A stretch of DNA of 64,000 bases from DATKEJ01 sp963768715 (GTDB lineage: Bacteria; Bacteroidota; Rhodothermia; Rhodothermales; DATKEJ01): assembly GCA_963768715.1 (NCBI GenBank), contig CAVYJC010000010.1:1-64000 (forward strand), given 5' to 3'. The notes under the pieces were generated by a model. That model searched no databases, had not been told where the DNA came from, and was given only the letters and a program-made list of their open reading frames with translations. The stretch's first letter is position 1, and each line of letters opens with the position of its first letter. The translations under genes and the position numbers were made by a program. Of this stretch, positions 62,708 through 64,000 are shown in pieces.

Positions 62708-62848
62708 ACAACTTCCGGTTTACTTGTCCAGATTTCTGTGGAAGAACTCAACCACAAATCAAATCATACAACGACTTTGTTCCGTAGTTTTGCGTTTGTG
62801 GGCCTTCAGTTCTGCGAATCAAACACGACAACGGGACACCCTTCCAAT

Positions 62849-63148
62849 ATGAAGTTTTTCATTGACACGGCCGATCTCGAGGAAATCCGGCAGGCCAAAG
62901 CGATGGGGGTGCTCGACGGCGAAACGACGAACCCCGAAGCCCGCCAACTGGCAGCCATCCACCAGCACGTGGTCGTGAAGGTACCGCTCATTGCAGAGGG
63001 CATCAAGGCAATCAAGACGCTGACCGCCGAGGGCATTCGGACCAACTGTACCCTCGTCAGTCATCCGCTTACTGACAGCGGACTCGAGAAATTCCTTGCC
63101 GATTGGCGAGCATATGAGGCAAGCCTGCAAGAAACGTCGGTAGCATGA
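62849..63148 (+). CDS. fructose-6-phosphate aldolase-like transaldolase with two internal deletions
   Basis: 99 residues where about 215 are expected. The start MKFFIDTADLEEIRQAKAMG and DGETTNP are normal, with Glu in place of the usual Val before TTNP. Next, the residues from TTNP to EARQLAAIH are joined directly, losing about 42 residues. HVVVKVPL with the Schiff-base Lys is kept. After RTNCTL the sequence jumps to SHPLTDSGLEKFLADW, losing about 83 residues. Both gaps are in frame. A barrel fold is impossible, so the product is probably inactive. It is either a real remnant or a double assembly error. Confidence 0.8.
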   Translation: MKFFIDTADLEEIRQAKAMGVLDGETTNPEARQLAAIHQHVVVKVPLIAEGIKAIKTLTAEGIRTNCTLVSHPLTDSGLEKFLADWRAYEASLQETSVA

Positions 63149-63206
63149 GTCTCTCGAGGATCCGTCGAGCAAGCGTTACTGAATAGTTGGAGGCATGAAC
63201 TAAGCG

Positions 63207-64000
63207 ATGCTGCTTCTTCCGCTCGGTGAGACGGACAAGATCGGCGCAAGCTGCTACTACCTCAATATTGAGGGAACGGGCATTCTACTCGATGCGGGGC
63301 AGAGTCCGAGCGACGATTCGGTCGAAGGATTGCCGCAATTCGATTTGCTTGACGAAGATCCCGATCGTGTCGTCGATCATGTCATCATCACGCATGCTCA
63401 CCACGATCACGTCGGTGCCCTTGCGACAGTTGTTCAGAGGTGGCCGCATGCCGCCATCCACATGACCGTCGCCACGCGGCACCTGCTGGATACGTTGCTG
63501 CCGGCTTCCGCCCGGCTTCAGGCCCGTCGCGCCAGAGAGAACGGTACGGTCGGCCCACCGGGACTCACCGAAGAAGAGGTCGAAGCAGTTACATATCTCT
63601 TCCACGGGCATACGCTCGAGGAGACGTTCGATTTGACGGGGCTGCTCGGCCGGGCACACGTCTACGGCAAGTTCTTCCACGCGGGTCATGTGCTCGGGGC
63701 GGCGGGAATGCTCGTCACATTCGAGGAAGCCGGCCTTCGACGACGCCTGTTCTATACGAGTGACACGAATCTCAGAAATCAGACGATACACCCTGGTGGA
63801 GAGTATCCTGAACCCCCCATCGACGTGCTGGTGCTCGAAAGCACGCTCGGAGCAGACGGAGACATCGAGAACGTCACGCGACGCTCGGAGGAAGAGGCGC
63901 TTTGCGAGGCCATTTCGCGAACACTCGCACGAGGCGGCAGGGTGCTGCTTCCGGTCTTCGCGCTTGGAAGAGCGCAGGAGGTTCTCGCCCTCATAGACCG
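63207..64000 (+). CDS. MBL-fold beta-CASP hydrolase (partial, runs off the window)
   Basis: 264 complete codons are visible, with no stop before the window ends. The zinc motif is THAHHDHVGAL. HAGHVLGAAG and YTSDTNLRN follow. The later VLLPVFALGRAQEVLALID is the start of a beta-CASP domain. Such proteins are RNA-processing nucleases related to CPSF73/YSH1. ATG at 63207 was chosen; no earlier start fits. The rest lies beyond the window. Confidence 0.88.
   Translation, partial: MLLLPLGETDKIGASCYYLNIEGTGILLDAGQSPSDDSVEGLPQFDLLDEDPDRVVDHVIITHAHHDHVGALATVVQRWPHAAIHMTVATRHLLDTLLPASARLQARRARENGTVGPPGLTEEEVEAVTYLFHGHTLEETFDLTGLLGRAHVYGKFFHAGHVLGAAGMLVTFEEAGLRRRLFYTSDTNLRNQTIHPGGEYPEPPIDVLVLESTLGADGDIENVTRRSEEEALCEAISRTLARGGRVLLPVFALGRAQEVLALID

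Noticed and set aside
62120..62848. Upstream extension of the transaldolase frame
   Set aside because: It lies antisense to the GlmU-like gene; the family start MKFFIDTADLEE begins at 62849.
1..64000. tRNA or rRNA genes
   Set aside because: All gaps between genes were read on both strands and none showed a tRNA clover-leaf or rRNA-like sequence. A tRNAscan run would settle this.

Overview
The window is GC-rich and gene-dense. It looks like a chromosomal piece from the Bacteroidota/Rhodothermota side of the bacterial tree. The grounds are a type IX secretion sorting domain on a secreted LamG protein, a LytR_C-rsfS pair, a zapA/6S RNA/rny arrangement, and few start codons with a clear Shine-Dalgarno sequence. 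A Rhodothermales-like marine bacterium fits best; this placement is inference from gene content, not a phylogeny.

Region by region: 1-5.7 kb is an accessory block. It holds a HEPN-like protein, a five-gene leftward operon (excisionase-like HTH, RepA-like ATPase, DUF6788, lipoprotein, unknown), a hypothetical gene lacking a normal 5' end, and a GIY-YIG gene with a palindrome over its start codon. From 5.8 to 18.7 kb lies the translation operon thrS-infC-rpmI-rplT-pheS-pheT, then a coiled-coil gene, zapA, a 6S RNA, rny, plsY and ccmF. From 18.8 to 30.7 kb are a PD40 lipoprotein, a CnoX-like thioredoxin, a LytR_C/rsfS operon, a PspA envelope-stress operon with a crotonase and a CNNM/CorC protein, a pyrimidine phosphorylase, rpmE and rnhA. 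From 30.8 to 39.6 kb is a forward run: obg, dprA, an aminotransferase, yqgE, rluD, ptsN, hisS, lgt and rlmB. From 40 to 48.7 kb is a surface polysaccharide cluster (two glycosyltransferases, asnB-type amidotransferase, O-antigen ligase) followed by a receiver/HU fusion. From 49 to 64 kb are an M20 hydrolase, DUF58, pyrR-pyrB, the T9SS cargo protein, an OPT transporter, two MBL-fold hydrolases, a SpoIIE-type phosphatase, a GlmU-like protein and a shortened transaldolase.

Five genes are broken by a single base: GIY-YIG, thrS, pheT, ccmF and pspA. In each case adding or removing one base restores a full-length family member. Since thrS and pheT are essential, sequencing or assembly indels are the likeliest cause. 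These genes are annotated here as full-length loci with the defect stated.

The most interesting items are: near-identical hairpins at both ends of the RepA-like gene, in opposite orientation; the GIY-YIG palindrome; two distant heptanucleotide arrays sharing one consensus; a small PspA paralogue that shares a C-terminal EKT(L/I)GR tail with PspA; the receiver/HU fusion; and a transaldolase that has lost two internal blocks in frame. No CRISPR array, rRNA, tRNA, transposase or integrase was seen.
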